Source of the DNA: Pseudomonas oryzihabitans NBRC 102199
GTDB lineage: Bacteria > Pseudomonadota > Gammaproteobacteria > Pseudomonadales > Pseudomonadaceae
Length of the DNA stretch: 64,000 nucleotides
Reading direction: 5' to 3'
Assembly: GCF_000730625.1 (NCBI RefSeq)
Contig: NZ_BBIT01000024.1
Location: 19,611 to 83,610, forward strand
Each line of letters begins with the position of its first letter. Positions within the stretch are counted from its first letter, which is position 1. Position numbers and translations under genes: made by a program. Positions 54,974 to 62,635 of this stretch are shown here, in pieces. The notes under the pieces are model-generated. The model saw nothing but the letters and a program-made list of their open reading frames with translations, was not told the DNA's origin and did not search any database.

Positions 54974-56035
54974 ATGGCCACAATCGTCAAAACCCCTGCT
55001 GGTACCTGGAAGGCCGTCATCCGCAAAACCGGATGGCCGACCAACGCCAAAACCTTCCGCACCAAACGCGACGCCGAAGATTGGTCACGACGCACCGAAG
55101 ACGAAATGGTGCGGGGTGTCTATATCCAGCGCAGCGGGTCCGAGCGACTGACACTCGAAAATGCGCTTCAGCGATATCTGCGCGAAGTCAGCCCTACCAA
55201 AAAACCCACCACGCAGAAAGCCGAGGCAACCAAGGCTCAGCAGCTGATCCAGCACCTAGGTAAATATTCGCTCGCAGGTCTGTCATCCGAGGTAATCGCG
55301 AACTACCGCGATACACGCCTGGGCTCGCTGACTAACCGCGGCCAACCCACGAGCAATAACACTGTGCGATTGGAGCTTGCCCTACTCAGCCACCTGTTCA
55401 CAGTCGCAATTCAGGAGTGGGGACTTGGCCTCACCTTTAACCCCGTGCTCAACATTCGAAAACCGAGCCCCGGTGAAGGCCGTAACAGGCGCCTGATGGC
55501 TGATGAAGAAAAGCGCCTCATGGTCGCTGTGTGCAAGCACAGCAATCCAATGCTGGGCTGGATCGTCCAGATAGCTTTGGCGACAGGTATGCGTGCATCG
55601 GAGATCGCAGGCCTGCGGCGATCACAGGTAGACGTCCAAAAACGGATCGTCCGGCTGTCGGATACAAAAAATGACAGTGCCCGCACCGTTCCGTTGACGA
55701 AGCTCGCTACCGAGATTTTCCGTGCAGCCTTGGCGAATCCTGTGCGGCCAATTGACTGCGATCTGGTTTTTTTCGGTGAGCCTGGGCGTGATGGAAAGCG
55801 TCGCCCCTATGCCTTCACCAAGATCTGGGGTGCCATTAAGAGAAAGGCTAGTGTGCCAGACTTCCGTTTTCACGATCTACGGCACGAAGCCGTGAGTAGA
55901 CTGGTTGAGGGCGGTCTTTCAGATCAAGAAGTTTCGGCAATCAGTGGGCATAAATCGATGCAGATGCTCAAGCGTTATACTCATCTACGAGCTGAAGATC
56001 TCGTTCTTAAGCTAGATAAAATTAAGTCCAACTAA
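54974..56035 (+). CDS. int: Tyrosine-type integrase (site-specific recombinase)
   Basis: A 353-residue phage/ICE integrase. The N-terminal arm-binding-type domain (MATIVKTPAGTWKAVIRKTG) and SAM-like core-binding domain (about 60-160) precede a complete catalytic domain: Arg in ALATGMRASEIAGLRRSQV, HxxR in RFHDLRHEAVSRL, the SGHKS His and the Tyr in MLKRYTHL. All active residues are there, so it should be functional. I chose the ATG at 54974; an in-frame ATG at 54911 adds an atypical Arg-rich leader. Its nearness to the tRNA marks it as the integrase of the element. Confidence 0.93.
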   Translation: MATIVKTPAGTWKAVIRKTGWPTNAKTFRTKRDAEDWSRRTEDEMVRGVYIQRSGSERLTLENALQRYLREVSPTKKPTTQKAEATKAQQLIQHLGKYSLAGLSSEVIANYRDTRLGSLTNRGQPTSNNTVRLELALLSHLFTVAIQEWGLGLTFNPVLNIRKPSPGEGRNRRLMADEEKRLMVAVCKHSNPMLGWIVQIALATGMRASEIAGLRRSQVDVQKRIVRLSDTKNDSARTVPLTKLATEIFRAALANPVRPIDCDLVFFGEPGRDGKRRPYAFTKIWGAIKRKASVPDFRFHDLRHEAVSRLVEGGLSDQEVSAISGHKSMQMLKRYTHLRAEDLVLKLDKIKSN

Positions 56036-56112
56036 GGATTTTTGTTTTCATTCTTGTTTTCCTTTTTGTTTTGGATCTGTTGTCTATCCTGTTTTCAAAA
56101 GCGTTTTCTCTC

Positions 56113-56188
56113 AGCTATCAGAAAGAAATTTGGTGACAGCTCTACGAAAATTCGCCCTCTTTACTGTCACCAAAAATAATTGATAGCT
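56113..56188. repeat. Nested inverted repeat upstream of the regulator gene
   Basis: Outer arms AGCTATCA (56113-56120) and TGATAGCT (56181-56188) enclose inner arms TTTGGTGACAG (56129-56139) and CTGTCACCAAA (56164-56174), with a 24-base centre. Both arm pairs are perfect. It may be an operator, an excisionase/integrase accessory site or a replication/transfer origin; sequence alone cannot decide. Confidence 0.75.
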
Positions 56189-56242
56189 TCACTCCAAGTT
56201 TACAAAGATACGTAAATCAACGTAAGCAAGGAGAGAAAAACC

Positions 56243-56473
56243 ATGACAGCTGAAGAGTACCTTCTCGAACGATTTGGCCCTTTGATGAGCATGGCGCAGG
56301 TTGCGAGCCTCCTGGATAGATCACCGGATGGCTTCAGAGTTGCTATGTATAGCGATTCCGACCTCTCGAGAAAGCTGAAACCTGCTGTAGTCCGTGTCGG
56401 GCGGCGAGTGTATTTTCGGACACTGCAGGTCATTCATGCTCTATCACTCGACGCTCCTGTTCTGCGAGCCTAA
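56243..56473 (+). CDS. AlpA/excisionase-type small DNA-binding protein
   Basis: A 76-residue protein, MTAEEYLLERFGPLMSMAQV followed by ASLLDRSPDGFRVAMYSDSD and KPAVVRVGRRVYFRTLQVIH. The layout of a helix-turn-helix (MSMAQVASLLDRSPDGFRVAM) and a small wing (RVGRRVYF) is that of AlpA/MerR-like excisionases and regulators commonly next to integrases. A good ribosome binding site (AAGGAG) precedes the ATG. It is three bases upstream of the next gene, so they are probably co-transcribed. It lies directly after the nested inverted repeat, a plausible target. Confidence 0.72.
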   Translation: MTAEEYLLERFGPLMSMAQVASLLDRSPDGFRVAMYSDSDLSRKLKPAVVRVGRRVYFRTLQVIHALSLDAPVLRA

Positions 56474-56475
56474 AC

Positions 56476-57243
56476 ATGAGCTACAGCACAATTGACTGGG
56501 TGTACAACCAGAAGCTGCCTGCGCAGGAAAAGCTGATATTGGTATACATCGCAAAGTGCGAAAACCCGAGCGAGCCTTGTTTTGCAAGTGTAAAGCACTT
56601 AGCCAATAAATGCGGGGTATCTACGCGCACCATTCAGAGAGTTCTCAAAAAACTGTGCAGCGCCGGATACGTCACTTCCACTCCGCGCTTCAGGAGCGAC
56701 GGATCGCAAACGAGCAATTTCTACACAATCAACGTGATTGAGAACGACACACCTGTGTCACCCCCCCATGACATCAATGTGGCAGGGGGGAGTGGCAGCA
56801 TAGGGTCACCACCCGCTGTCGCTAAGGTGACGGACCAAGAACTACCAAAGAAAACAAAATCAAAGACCCCACGACGGAAGGCGATAGCAAACGTCTTGCA
56901 GTTGACCTATCCCGGTGGGTTGTCTATGCACTCGAAAAGCTCGGTTGATCGGATACTCCAGGGCATTTCGCTTGACGACGCGCAAATGCTCCTCGATGAG
57001 CTGGCAGGAGCCATGGCCAATGGCCTCATCAGGAAAGCTCCCGAGTATTGGCTTTCAGGGGTCGCGATGAAGTACCGCGCGGGGCAGTTCAGAGCGAACC
57101 TGGGAATCGAAATCGCCAGGGACAGAAAACGAAAATCCTCGATGCCTGCCCAAGAACGCCAGAACGCGCAAGTGCTCGAAATCAATCGTGAGATTGGAAA
57201 CAAGTTCCTCGCTAAGCTGCAGCGAAACCGTCCTAACCAATGA
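56476..57243 (+). CDS. Winged-helix (HTH_36-type) replication-like protein
   Basis: A 255-residue protein. Residues 1-95 form a winged helix of the plasmid/phage replication-initiator kind: YSTIDWVYNQKLPAQEKLIL, ASVKHLANKCGVSTRTIQRVLKKLCSAGYV and a wing with SNFYTINVIE. The middle is low complexity with a seven-C run (56761-56767) and six-G run (56784-56789), potential slippage spots. The C-terminal part is basic and helical (about 150-255). I call it replication- or transfer-associated on the basis of the HTH type and neighbourhood; a regulator role is also possible. Confidence 0.6.
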   Translation: MSYSTIDWVYNQKLPAQEKLILVYIAKCENPSEPCFASVKHLANKCGVSTRTIQRVLKKLCSAGYVTSTPRFRSDGSQTSNFYTINVIENDTPVSPPHDINVAGGSGSIGSPPAVAKVTDQELPKKTKSKTPRRKAIANVLQLTYPGGLSMHSKSSVDRILQGISLDDAQMLLDELAGAMANGLIRKAPEYWLSGVAMKYRAGQFRANLGIEIARDRKRKSSMPAQERQNAQVLEINREIGNKFLAKLQRNRPNQ

Positions 57244-57496
57244 GAACATCATTGTTACGAACACTCCGCGCTCGGCTTGGGCAACCCCTTCGGTTGCATC
57301 CCGCGTCCTATCCTTGCCGGACGGGCGGCAGGGACCGGTCCGGCGGCTTCGCCTTGTTCCTCCCCTGTCTCTAGGATTGGTCGCTTACAGCTGCATCAAG
57401 GGTACGGCTACGCCCATCATCCTCACCCGTTCGGTGCTCACCCTCCGGGCTGCGCTCCGCTGCGGCTTGTGGTGATGCCCTTGACCCAACTTTTAG
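57244..57496. other. GC-rich non-coding stretch with inverted repeats and a nic-like motif
   Basis: No gene is apparent. The stretch contains the hairpin GCAACC-CCTTC-GGTTGC (57281-57297), CCGGAC (57317-57322) paired with GTCCGG (57338-57343), and CCTATCCTTGCC (57307-57318), which resembles the YATCCTGY nick consensus of IncP/MOBP origins of transfer. It might be a transfer origin or a regulatory region; there is no relaxase gene in view. Confidence 0.4.
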
Positions 57497-57688
57497 CTAT
57501 TCGTGGATGCTGGCTGAAACAAATTCGGTCAAGGTAAGCTTCCCGTCCACAAAAGCTTGAGCGCGTCGCTTTTCTTCAGCGCTCAATACAAAGCCCTCAA
57601 GCCCGATTGACGCGCAAGCATACTCGACAGCCTTCCGACGCCGTTCCCGCTCAGCACTCGTGATGATGGTGCTCTCCGAAGTATTCAC
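57497..57688 (-). CDS. VbhA-like Fic antitoxin, without an adjacent toxin
   Basis: A 63-residue helical protein, MNTSESTIITSAERERRRKA then VEYACASIGLEGFVLSAEEK and ADGKLT-like ending. It carries a Fic inhibitory motif (S/T)xxxE(G/N): Ser27, Glu31, Gly32 in ASIGLEGF, and the helical context of VbhA-type antitoxins that obstruct the ATP pocket of Fic AMP-transferases. In known VbhA-VbhT pairs the toxin lies directly downstream; here about 250 non-coding bases follow. Fic-related genes do occur further along (remnant at 61375, intact gene at 62636). Confidence 0.72.
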   Translation of the reverse strand: MNTSESTIITSAERERRRKAVEYACASIGLEGFVLSAEEKRRAQAFVDGKLTLTEFVSASIHE

Positions 57689-57975
57689 GGGCTTTCCCCA
57701 CGTATCGGTGACTAAAGCAAGACAATTTCAGCGCTGAACAGATAAATGGGGGCCAGGGGCGCCACCGGAGGCCGCAGCCCGTGAAACGGGATCGGCGAGG
57801 ATGACGGCGAAGCGAACCCTTGACGCTGCGCACCTCCTATCCTACATGCGGGGGCTGCTGGATACCTTTCCCAGCGGCCCCTGCTACCGGCGAGGGCGGG
57901 AAGTCCAGAGGGGCAGAGCCCCTTCTGGGTAAGCCCGCCAAGGCGCGCAGCATGCTCCGCGGCACCAATAAACCT

Positions 57976-59061
57976 TTAACTGCCGACCTTCCCTCCTCTC
58001 GCCCTTCCCCAGTTCTTGCCCAGGTTCTGCATCACATGCTGCCGATAGGCGGGATTCCAAACACTGTTTCCTGCGATCACATGATTCGCGCTTCTTGCAG
58101 TGGTCATCATGCCCGACTGCAGATCACGACGCGTTGACATCGGATTGACTGTGTTGAAGACCGCTTTGGCAGGGTTTAATGCAGCCTGAGCCATCTGCCG
58201 TAGTGTGACCGCACCAGACGACAAACCACCTGCAAGTTGGCCTCCCAAGGAGTGAGCCTGATAAACCATGTACAGCACTACCCCACTCAGCGCGAGAATC
58301 TCCAGCATGTCGGTCGCTGGGCCGTTTCCAGCCGTGGGTTGCACATCAGCTAGCATTGTCGAAAAGAACTTCATCCCTAGCGTAAGCACTGAGGTGATCG
58401 CCGCGCATTGAGTGATGTAGGTCATGACCTGTGCAAACCATTGATCGAACCACTTGCTGGTCATCTGACCAAAAAGCAGTAATGCGATGAAAAGCGGTCC
58501 GCACCCCAGCAAAAATGCCAACAGCACCTTTGCTGTAATTATCATCGCTCCAGCGGGTAACGTGATCAGGAATGTTGCGATGATCATCGTTCCTGCGATA
58601 AGCCAGTCATAAAAAACCATGCCTATCTCAGTCATGCCCCGCCTTCCTGCGCGAGCAATGAGATCGGAAGCAATATCGAAGCCGTCGGTCATAGCCCTAT
58701 CAATCACCTGATACACCGATGTGGCAGCCACACCTTTGCCGTTTGGCGAAAACGCGTCTGCCAAGCCAACCTCCAGGCCTCGAATCGCTTCCACGACCCA
58801 ACCAAGGTAAGTATCCGCATCAAGCACGAATGCGCCTATGAATACCCATTTCAACATTAGCTTGAAGATATGCGGGAGGGGATGCTCGATGTAGCCACTG
58901 GCTGACAAAAGTCCTAAAACCGTGAAGAAAATTCCGCCTCCAACAATGAAAAAGCTCGAGGTATTATCAATGACACTATGCGCCATGAGCTGCACATAGC
59001 CGTTCAATATCGAGTCGATTGAGTTACCAATCCATTCGTAAAATTCGGATTCCATAGTCAT
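57976..59061 (-). CDS. VirB6/TrbL-type type IV secretion membrane protein
   Basis: A 361-residue polytopic membrane protein with a periplasmic-type N-terminus, about six hydrophobic segments (for example FFIVGGGIFFTVLGLLSASG, TMIIATFLITLPAGAMIITA, VLLAFLLGCGPLFIALLLFG) and a basic, Ser/Gly-rich C-terminal tail (about 290-361). The GPLFIALLLFGQMTSKWFDQWF segment is typical of the conserved VirB6 core. It forms the inner-membrane translocation pore of conjugative or effector systems. Its start overlaps eexN by four bases. Confidence 0.85.
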   Translation of the reverse strand: MTMESEFYEWIGNSIDSILNGYVQLMAHSVIDNTSSFFIVGGGIFFTVLGLLSASGYIEHPLPHIFKLMLKWVFIGAFVLDADTYLGWVVEAIRGLEVGLADAFSPNGKGVAATSVYQVIDRAMTDGFDIASDLIARAGRRGMTEIGMVFYDWLIAGTMIIATFLITLPAGAMIITAKVLLAFLLGCGPLFIALLLFGQMTSKWFDQWFAQVMTYITQCAAITSVLTLGMKFFSTMLADVQPTAGNGPATDMLEILALSGVVLYMVYQAHSLGGQLAGGLSSGAVTLRQMAQAALNPAKAVFNTVNPMSTRRDLQSGMMTTARSANHVIAGNSVWNPAYRQHVMQNLGKNWGRARGGKVGS

Positions 59062-59312
59062 TGCCCCTTCAAATCCAGCATTTCACGCTTCCGATAGCCG
59101 CGCTGATCAAGCTGCTGCTCATTCCTAGCTTGCTTGGCATTAACGCAGTTTGGCGTAAGAGCCAAAGTCCCGGCATGTCGCTCGCACTCCGATATACGAC
59201 TATCCCTTTCCGAGCTATGGGCTTTGTACCAATCGACAGAATGGACCGGATCGTCCGCTCCACAGCCCGCAAGCAAAAACAAAACGACAATTGAGAGACG
59301 AGAAGCAGTCAT
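59058..59312 (-). CDS. EexN-type entry-exclusion lipoprotein
   Basis: An 84-residue lipoprotein: signal peptide MTASRLSIVVLFLLAGC with a lipobox LAGC (acylated Cys about residue 17), then the family segment VDWYKAHSSERDSRISECER and TPNCVNAKQARNEQQ. EexN proteins are encoded beside VirB5/VirB6 and reduce entry of related elements into a cell that already carries one. It overlaps both neighbours by four bases. Confidence 0.82.
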   Translation of the reverse strand: MTASRLSIVVLFLLAGCGADDPVHSVDWYKAHSSERDSRISECERHAGTLALTPNCVNAKQARNEQQLDQRGYRKREMLDLKGQ

Positions 59313-59800
59313 TCCCGGCCCTCCCGATTCTGATCAGCCCCATTCACTTCACGAGGCAGCACCTGCTCCCCCTCCGAGCGGAATTTCTCAGTAAATTTCA
59401 GTGAATAGGCCATCTCAGCAGCGTTGATGATCTGGAGTGCGGCAAGCGTTCTCAACGCGCTTTCCCTCGTCCCTGCCCAACTACCTGCAATGCGGTATGC
59501 GGACCTCGAAATCAATAGCAACGAACCTAGGGCACATGCGGACGAGATCAAAACAGCTAAGGTTGAGGAGATCGGCTCAGTTGCGCGGGGTGGCACTATC
59601 TGGAGCCAATCGGCAAGGGCAAACACAAAAGGTGTGATCGCAACCGATGCCGCCAAGAGATCGTTCTGAATTAACTCAGGTGCACATCGCGACACCTCCT
59701 TCACAGCCCCGAATCGACCAATGCAAATCCAGAATCTCTGTAAGAAGGTGAGAATGAAGAAGCACACAACCAAAGGGAGGATATGAGCGTACGAAATCAT
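59309..59800 (-). CDS. Hypothetical membrane protein of the T4SS fragment operon
   Basis: A 163-residue protein with hydrophobic segments at about 5-24 (ILPLVVCFFILTFLQRFWIC), 48-66 and 80-100, and a polar C-terminal tail (about 125-163). I recognise no family. It is embedded between virB5- and eexN-like genes with four-base overlaps on both sides, so it is translated with them and may act in the same membrane complex or in surface/entry exclusion. Confidence 0.6.
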   Translation of the reverse strand: MISYAHILPLVVCFFILTFLQRFWICIGRFGAVKEVSRCAPELIQNDLLAASVAITPFVFALADWLQIVPPRATEPISSTLAVLISSACALGSLLLISRSAYRIAGSWAGTRESALRTLAALQIINAAEMAYSLKFTEKFRSEGEQVLPREVNGADQNREGRE

Positions 59801-60567
59801 TTCAATTGCCCCCCTAGGTTTATCAGTTCGCGATTCTTGTAGCCTCTCTTGTCCAGCACCTGAGCGTTCAGTTCCCGTTGCCGCTGCTCTTGAATCTTGC
59901 CCTCGGCCTCAGCGACCATTTGGAACATCTGCAATTTGGCCTGCTCGTTCTGGATCATCGCCTGCTCCGCCGCGATGCGGCCTTGCAGCTCTGCGATTCC
60001 TTTGGGATCTTGCGTTTTATTAATCGTCCCCATGAGCTGGTCAATCTGGTGTACTCGGGCTTCGGCTTGGTCATAGGCCTCCAGAGCAAATGCTTTATCT
60101 TGCGAAGGCTTCACCGCTTGTGATCGACAAGCATAGCGCTGCTGATCCGAAACAATGTTTTCGCAGGCATCGAACACCTTGTTATCCGCATATATCGAAC
60201 CAGCACGACCATTTAGTCCTGAATAGCCACCATGCTTCACGGCGTCGTACACAGCCTGCCAAGCTTGAGGCAGATACTCTCTCAGCTGCGGGTCATCAAA
60301 TACTCTACCTAGCCCACGCGACCCTGTGAGCGCACCGTACTGCTGCTTCATTTGATCAATCTGGGAAGTCATCTGCTGAACCTGTTGGGCCCAGCGAGTC
60401 GCATTAGATGCGAACTCTGCAACGGTCATGGGGGAGTCCGTTACTTGGGTAGTAACGGTTACAGGGATTTGCGCGTATCCCTGCTGCGAGCCCAACGTCA
60501 ACGCGAGCGCTGTCGCGCAACTAAATGGTCGGATGCCTTTGAAGGCGAAACACTCGAACAGATCCAT
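59797..60567 (-). CDS. VirB5-type type IV secretion protein
   Basis: A 256-residue exported protein: signal peptide (FSCATALALTLGSQQGYAQ), then a long helical region (AEFASNATRWAQQVQQMTSQ, IDQMKQQYGALTG, and a Gln/Glu-rich C-terminal helix about 175-245) as in VirB5, the minor pilus-tip component. I chose the ATG at 60567 because GGAGAGG lies five bases upstream; the longer form from 60639 adds a polar N-terminal stretch before the signal peptide. First gene of the four-gene minus-strand operon; no VirB4, VirB8-11 or VirD4 genes are in view. Confidence 0.82.
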   Translation of the reverse strand: MDLFECFAFKGIRPFSCATALALTLGSQQGYAQIPVTVTTQVTDSPMTVAEFASNATRWAQQVQQMTSQIDQMKQQYGALTGSRGLGRVFDDPQLREYLPQAWQAVYDAVKHGGYSGLNGRAGSIYADNKVFDACENIVSDQQRYACRSQAVKPSQDKAFALEAYDQAEARVHQIDQLMGTINKTQDPKGIAELQGRIAAEQAMIQNEQAKLQMFQMVAEAEGKIQEQRQRELNAQVLDKRGYKNRELINLGGQLK

Positions 60568-60840
60568 AGTCACCTCTCCATTGGACATGGTGAACATTGG
60601 GCCGTCTGTCCGACCTGTCGATCTGTTTAGGAATCGCACCCAGCACAGGCGTACTGTTCTTGGGGTGACTATGCGCCAGTCTTACCCGGTGTAGGCCCCG
60701 TCTTCTAGGGGCCGCGCCCATAACGCAATAAGCGTCAGCGAGGCGGTTACAATGCTCATAAAATCAACCAAAACAACATATTCCGGCGAACTGTATTGTC
60801 CCAATCTAGATCAGCTTTTTAAAGCACCATCTATCTCATT

Positions 60841-60903
60841 TTTCGTCATGACGAAATTTTGAACTGTGCGGAGGACTACTGCAGGATAGGCTGATCGCCG
60901 TGA
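60841..60903. repeat. TTTCGTCATGACGAAA repeat unit, copy A
   Basis: A perfect 16-base palindrome (60841-60856), then GGAGGACTACTGCAGGATAG and GCTGATCGCCGTG. It matches copy B in the palindrome and in the segment (C/G)GACT-CT(A/G)C-GCAGGATAGGC-GA-C-CCGT. Confidence 0.7.
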
Positions 60904-61230
60904 AAGTGTGCGCACACTTCCATAAATCTCTATTGAGTTCCGCATAGCAGCATTCGAAAAATTTCAGGTAGAAGACCAACCGGGCTATGGAAGGTTATTT
61001 AGCCCATAGCTAAAGCGCGCCTAATTGACTACCGCTCGATTGGGCAAGTGCCGAGCAATCGAGAATGATGAGCAACGCGGCCTAGATAGGGGCGCTATTC
61101 CTTTTAGGGATGCAGAGAAAGCCTTACCCCTTTATCGATGAGCCGCGCATGAAGTGCCGATAGCACCACACGCACAGCTTCTTCATGGATAAGCGACCAG
61201 AGCGCCGTCATCAGCAATACACACGCTTTT

Positions 61231-61303
61231 CTTCATCATGACGAAGAAATATCAATCCGGCGGACTGCTGCGCGCTACCGCAGGATAGGCAGAGCACCGT
61301 AAC
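61231..61303. repeat. TTTCGTCATGACGAAA repeat unit, copy B (one arm mutated)
   Basis: CTTCATCATGACGAAG (61231-61246, a single mismatched pair) is followed by CGGACTGCTGCGCGCTACCG and CAGGATAGGCAGAGCACCGT. It is shared in part with copy A and, in GCTACCGC-GGATA, with copy C. Confidence 0.7.
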
Positions 61304-61342
61304 TCTGTCATACAGCTATACTATTCACGCAGGAAATAGGGA

Positions 61343-61408
61343 TTTCGTCATGACGAAAAAAACGACATTCAATAGTGATGCGAGAGCTACCGCTGGATAT
61401 CACCGTCT
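61343..61408. repeat. TTTCGTCATGACGAAA repeat unit, copy C
   Basis: A perfect palindrome (61343-61358), then AAAAACGACATTC and GCGAGAGCTACCGCTGGATA. This copy runs into the Fic remnant. The ATG in the middle of each palindrome is in frame with a short MTKK-like reading frame (longest here, 38 codons), which may be a trace of a former gene. Confidence 0.65.
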
Positions 61409-61746
61409 GGCTGCATTGGTTCCTCGCCACTCTGCTCAAGAGCCTGGAGCAGGCTCTCTCTCGTAGAGACCGCGTGCTGGTCAAGGCGCGCTTTTGGCAA
61501 GCTCACCGCAGCCAAGCCTTGTCTGCCGAGCAGATCAAAGTGCTTAATCGCCTGCTCGATGGCGGCGAATGGGGGGTCGAGAACGGCATCAGTGCCGCTC
61601 AATACCAAGCAGTGGCAAAGGTCTCGAAAGTCACCGCCACACGTCATCTGAGCGACCTTGTTGAGAAGGGCTGTCTTACCCGACTGCCCGGCGGCGGGCG
61701 CAGCACGCGCTACCAGATATGGCACTCGGCAAACGCCCGAGGCTGA
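61375..61746 (+). pseudogene. C-terminal remnant of a Fic-family gene
   Basis: 123 codons from a GTG at 61375 read LPLDITVWLHWFLATLLKSL, then KARFWQAHRSQALSAEQIKVL, then VSKVTATRHLSDLVEKGCLTRLPGGGRSTRYQI. This is the linker helix and winged-helix end typical of DUF4172/Fic AMP-transferases. The catalytic Fic core (HPFxDGNGR) that should precede it is missing, and repeat copy C is joined at the breakpoint. There is no convincing ribosome binding site. Most likely a truncated relic, though a small standalone DNA-binding protein cannot be ruled out. Confidence 0.65.
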
Positions 61747-61840
61747 TCTCGCAGCAACAAAACGGCGCACCGGAATGTTGTAGTGCCATTACGCCAGGTT
61801 TCGGTACTATCCGGTTAATTCTGCATTACTAGGACAGGAA

Positions 61841-62617
61841 ATGGACTTCACTCCCATCCTCGCCCAGGTCTGGGGCACGCTGGGCTGGTTTATCCCGCTG
61901 ATGATGCTGATCGGCCTGCTCAAGTCGCCTTGGGCGAAGGGGCATATCGGCGAACTCCTGGTGCGGCTGTTTGCCCACTGGCAGCTGGATAAGCAGACCT
62001 ACCGCTGCCTGCACAACGTCACGCTCGACACGCCTGACGGCACCACGCAGATCGACCACGTTTTCCTCTCGCCCTATGGCATCTTCGTGCTGGAAACGAA
62101 GAACATGAGCGGTTGGATCTTTGGCAGCGAGAAGCAGCCACAATGGACGCAGAAGCTCTACAAGCGCACATTCAAATTCCAGAATCCGCTGCGGCAGAAC
62201 TACAAGCACCTCAAAGCCCTGGAAGCCACACTTGGCGTTAACCCCGAGCACCTACACTCGGTGATCACCTTTGTTGGCGGCAGTACCTTCAAAACCGAAG
62301 TGCCGGCCAACGTGACCCAGGGCATCGGCTTTATCCGCTGGATCAAGTCATTCCAGCAGCCGGTATTCAGCGTGGCTGAAGTCGACGCTATGCTGTACGC
62401 CCTGCAAACCGGCCGCCGCGCGCCAACTCTCGCCACCCACCGCGAGCACGTGCAAAACCTTAAGCGCCGGAGTGATCCGACAGCCGAACGTCAATGCCCG
62501 AAATGCGGCAGCGCGTTGCTGATCCGCACAGTGAAGACAGGGCCTAAAACTGGACAGCAGTTTTGGGGGTGTTCGGGGTTTCCGAAGTGCAGGACGATGC
62601 AGAGTTTAGTTAATTGA
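61841..62617 (+). CDS. NERD-domain nuclease-related protein with C-terminal zinc finger
   Basis: A 258-residue protein. One N-terminal membrane segment (about 8-27) is followed by the NERD domain (about 35-150): GHIGELLVRLFAHW, then TTQIDHVFLSPYGIFVLETKN with the Asp72 and Glu85-x-Lys87 arrangement of the restriction-endonuclease fold. The end has a topoisomerase-type zinc finger (CPKCGSALLIRTV to CSGFPKC). It may cleave DNA or RNA at the membrane; a defence role is plausible from domain and context but not shown. Start ATG at 61841 has AGGACAGG upstream. Confidence 0.82.
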   Translation: MDFTPILAQVWGTLGWFIPLMMLIGLLKSPWAKGHIGELLVRLFAHWQLDKQTYRCLHNVTLDTPDGTTQIDHVFLSPYGIFVLETKNMSGWIFGSEKQPQWTQKLYKRTFKFQNPLRQNYKHLKALEATLGVNPEHLHSVITFVGGSTFKTEVPANVTQGIGFIRWIKSFQQPVFSVAEVDAMLYALQTGRRAPTLATHREHVQNLKRRSDPTAERQCPKCGSALLIRTVKTGPKTGQQFWGCSGFPKCRTMQSLVN

Positions 62618-62635
62618 GAACTCAAAAATAGCCGC

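Larger units (their letters stand above)
60568..61342. other. Repeat-bearing non-coding region upstream of the virB5 operon
   Basis: Nearly 800 bases without a credible gene. It includes a palindrome TTTCGTCATGACGAAA with a trailing segment (60841-60903) and a second diverged copy (61231-61303); a third follows at 61343. Short GCAGGATAGG motifs within the first two copies read CCTATCCTGC on the minus strand. AT-rich stretches near 60757-60850 may hold the virB5 operon promoter. Confidence 0.5.

Noticed and set aside
57820..58137. A 105-codon plus-strand frame opposite the end of the VirB6 gene
   Set aside because: No domain; it covers a non-coding gap and the antisense of a clear membrane protein gene.
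61350..61466. A short MTKK frame starting inside palindrome copy C as a gene
   Set aside because: 38 codons, no ribosome binding site, and the homologous frames in copies A and B stop after 4 and 16 codons; treated as part of the repeat.
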